DNA of 64,000 nucleotides from Pseudonocardia sp. ICBG1293 (GTDB taxonomy: Bacteria; Actinomycetota; Actinomycetes; Mycobacteriales; Pseudonocardiaceae). A program made the translations under genes and the position numbers. Of the stretch, positions 63,941 through 64,000 are shown piece after piece. Position 1 is the first letter of the stretch, and each line of letters opens with the position of its first letter. The notes below the pieces were generated by a model. It searched no databases and was not told the DNA's origin. It was given only the letters and a program-made list of their open reading frames with translations. The stretch lies in assembly GCF_020131355.1 (NCBI RefSeq), contig NZ_JAHLEL010000020.1:62001-126000 (forward strand), written 5' to 3'.

Positions 63941-64000
63941 TCCGGTCCCCTCGTCGGCAGAGCCGCCCCCCCGATGTGTGCGTGAGGACCCCTGATGACG

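Overview
The window is very GC-rich, uses GTG starts freely, has many 4-bp ATGA/GTGA gene overlaps, and carries gene families typical of actinobacteria. Gene content and order point to the Pseudonocardiaceae, most likely Pseudonocardia. The genus is an inference from recalled synteny, not from a search.

Positions 1-21.9 kb hold a conserved actinobacterial block that resembles M. tuberculosis Rv3646c-Rv3667 as I recall it. In order: acs (partial), a degenerate Fic-fold protein, an HAD-IB phosphatase, a 6C small RNA, ssd, the tadA-tadB-tadC-flp-tadE-tadG pilus/secretion operon, and a convergent DECH helicase with a DUF1998 zinc domain. A proton pyrophosphatase and two lipoproteins follow, then a small gene behind a strong SOS-box match, topA, yqeY, a metallophosphoesterase and tRNA-Pro(CGG).

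Positions 21.9-35 kb are accessory and regulatory. They hold an SDR/TetR pair with twin operators, cspA, and an unusual kinase-acetyltransferase fusion. A four-gene minus-strand operon follows: an ATP-grasp ligase, a 676-aa protein with a papain-like Cys-His-Asn pattern, a frameshifted GT-C mannosyltransferase, and apolipoprotein N-acyltransferase. This operon is my best candidate for an undescribed system, probably acting at the cell envelope. A short WhiA-like protein, a small Cys/His protein and two TetR genes come next.

Positions 35.8-49 kb carry redox, stress and transport functions: SnoaL/NmrA/quinone-oxidoreductase genes, a PASTA/Excalibur protein, a methyltransferase, a DUF1707 protein, a luciferase-like oxidoreductase with its TetR, an S9 peptidase, an ArsC-like protein, catalase, an MFS exporter and an EEP-family hydrolase.

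Positions 49-64 kb cover amino acid supply and peptide uptake. They hold asd and ask, a CGNR zinc-finger regulator facing a tiny Cys-rich ORF, a uracil/xanthine permease, leuA with a Leu-rich leader peptide, an IS110-family insertion sequence, and a complete five-gene peptide ABC transporter (dppABCDF) running off the end of the window.

Regulatory structure is unusually legible: intrinsic-terminator-like hairpins between convergent genes, TetR operators, two SOS-box-like sites, a 6C RNA and a leucine attenuator.
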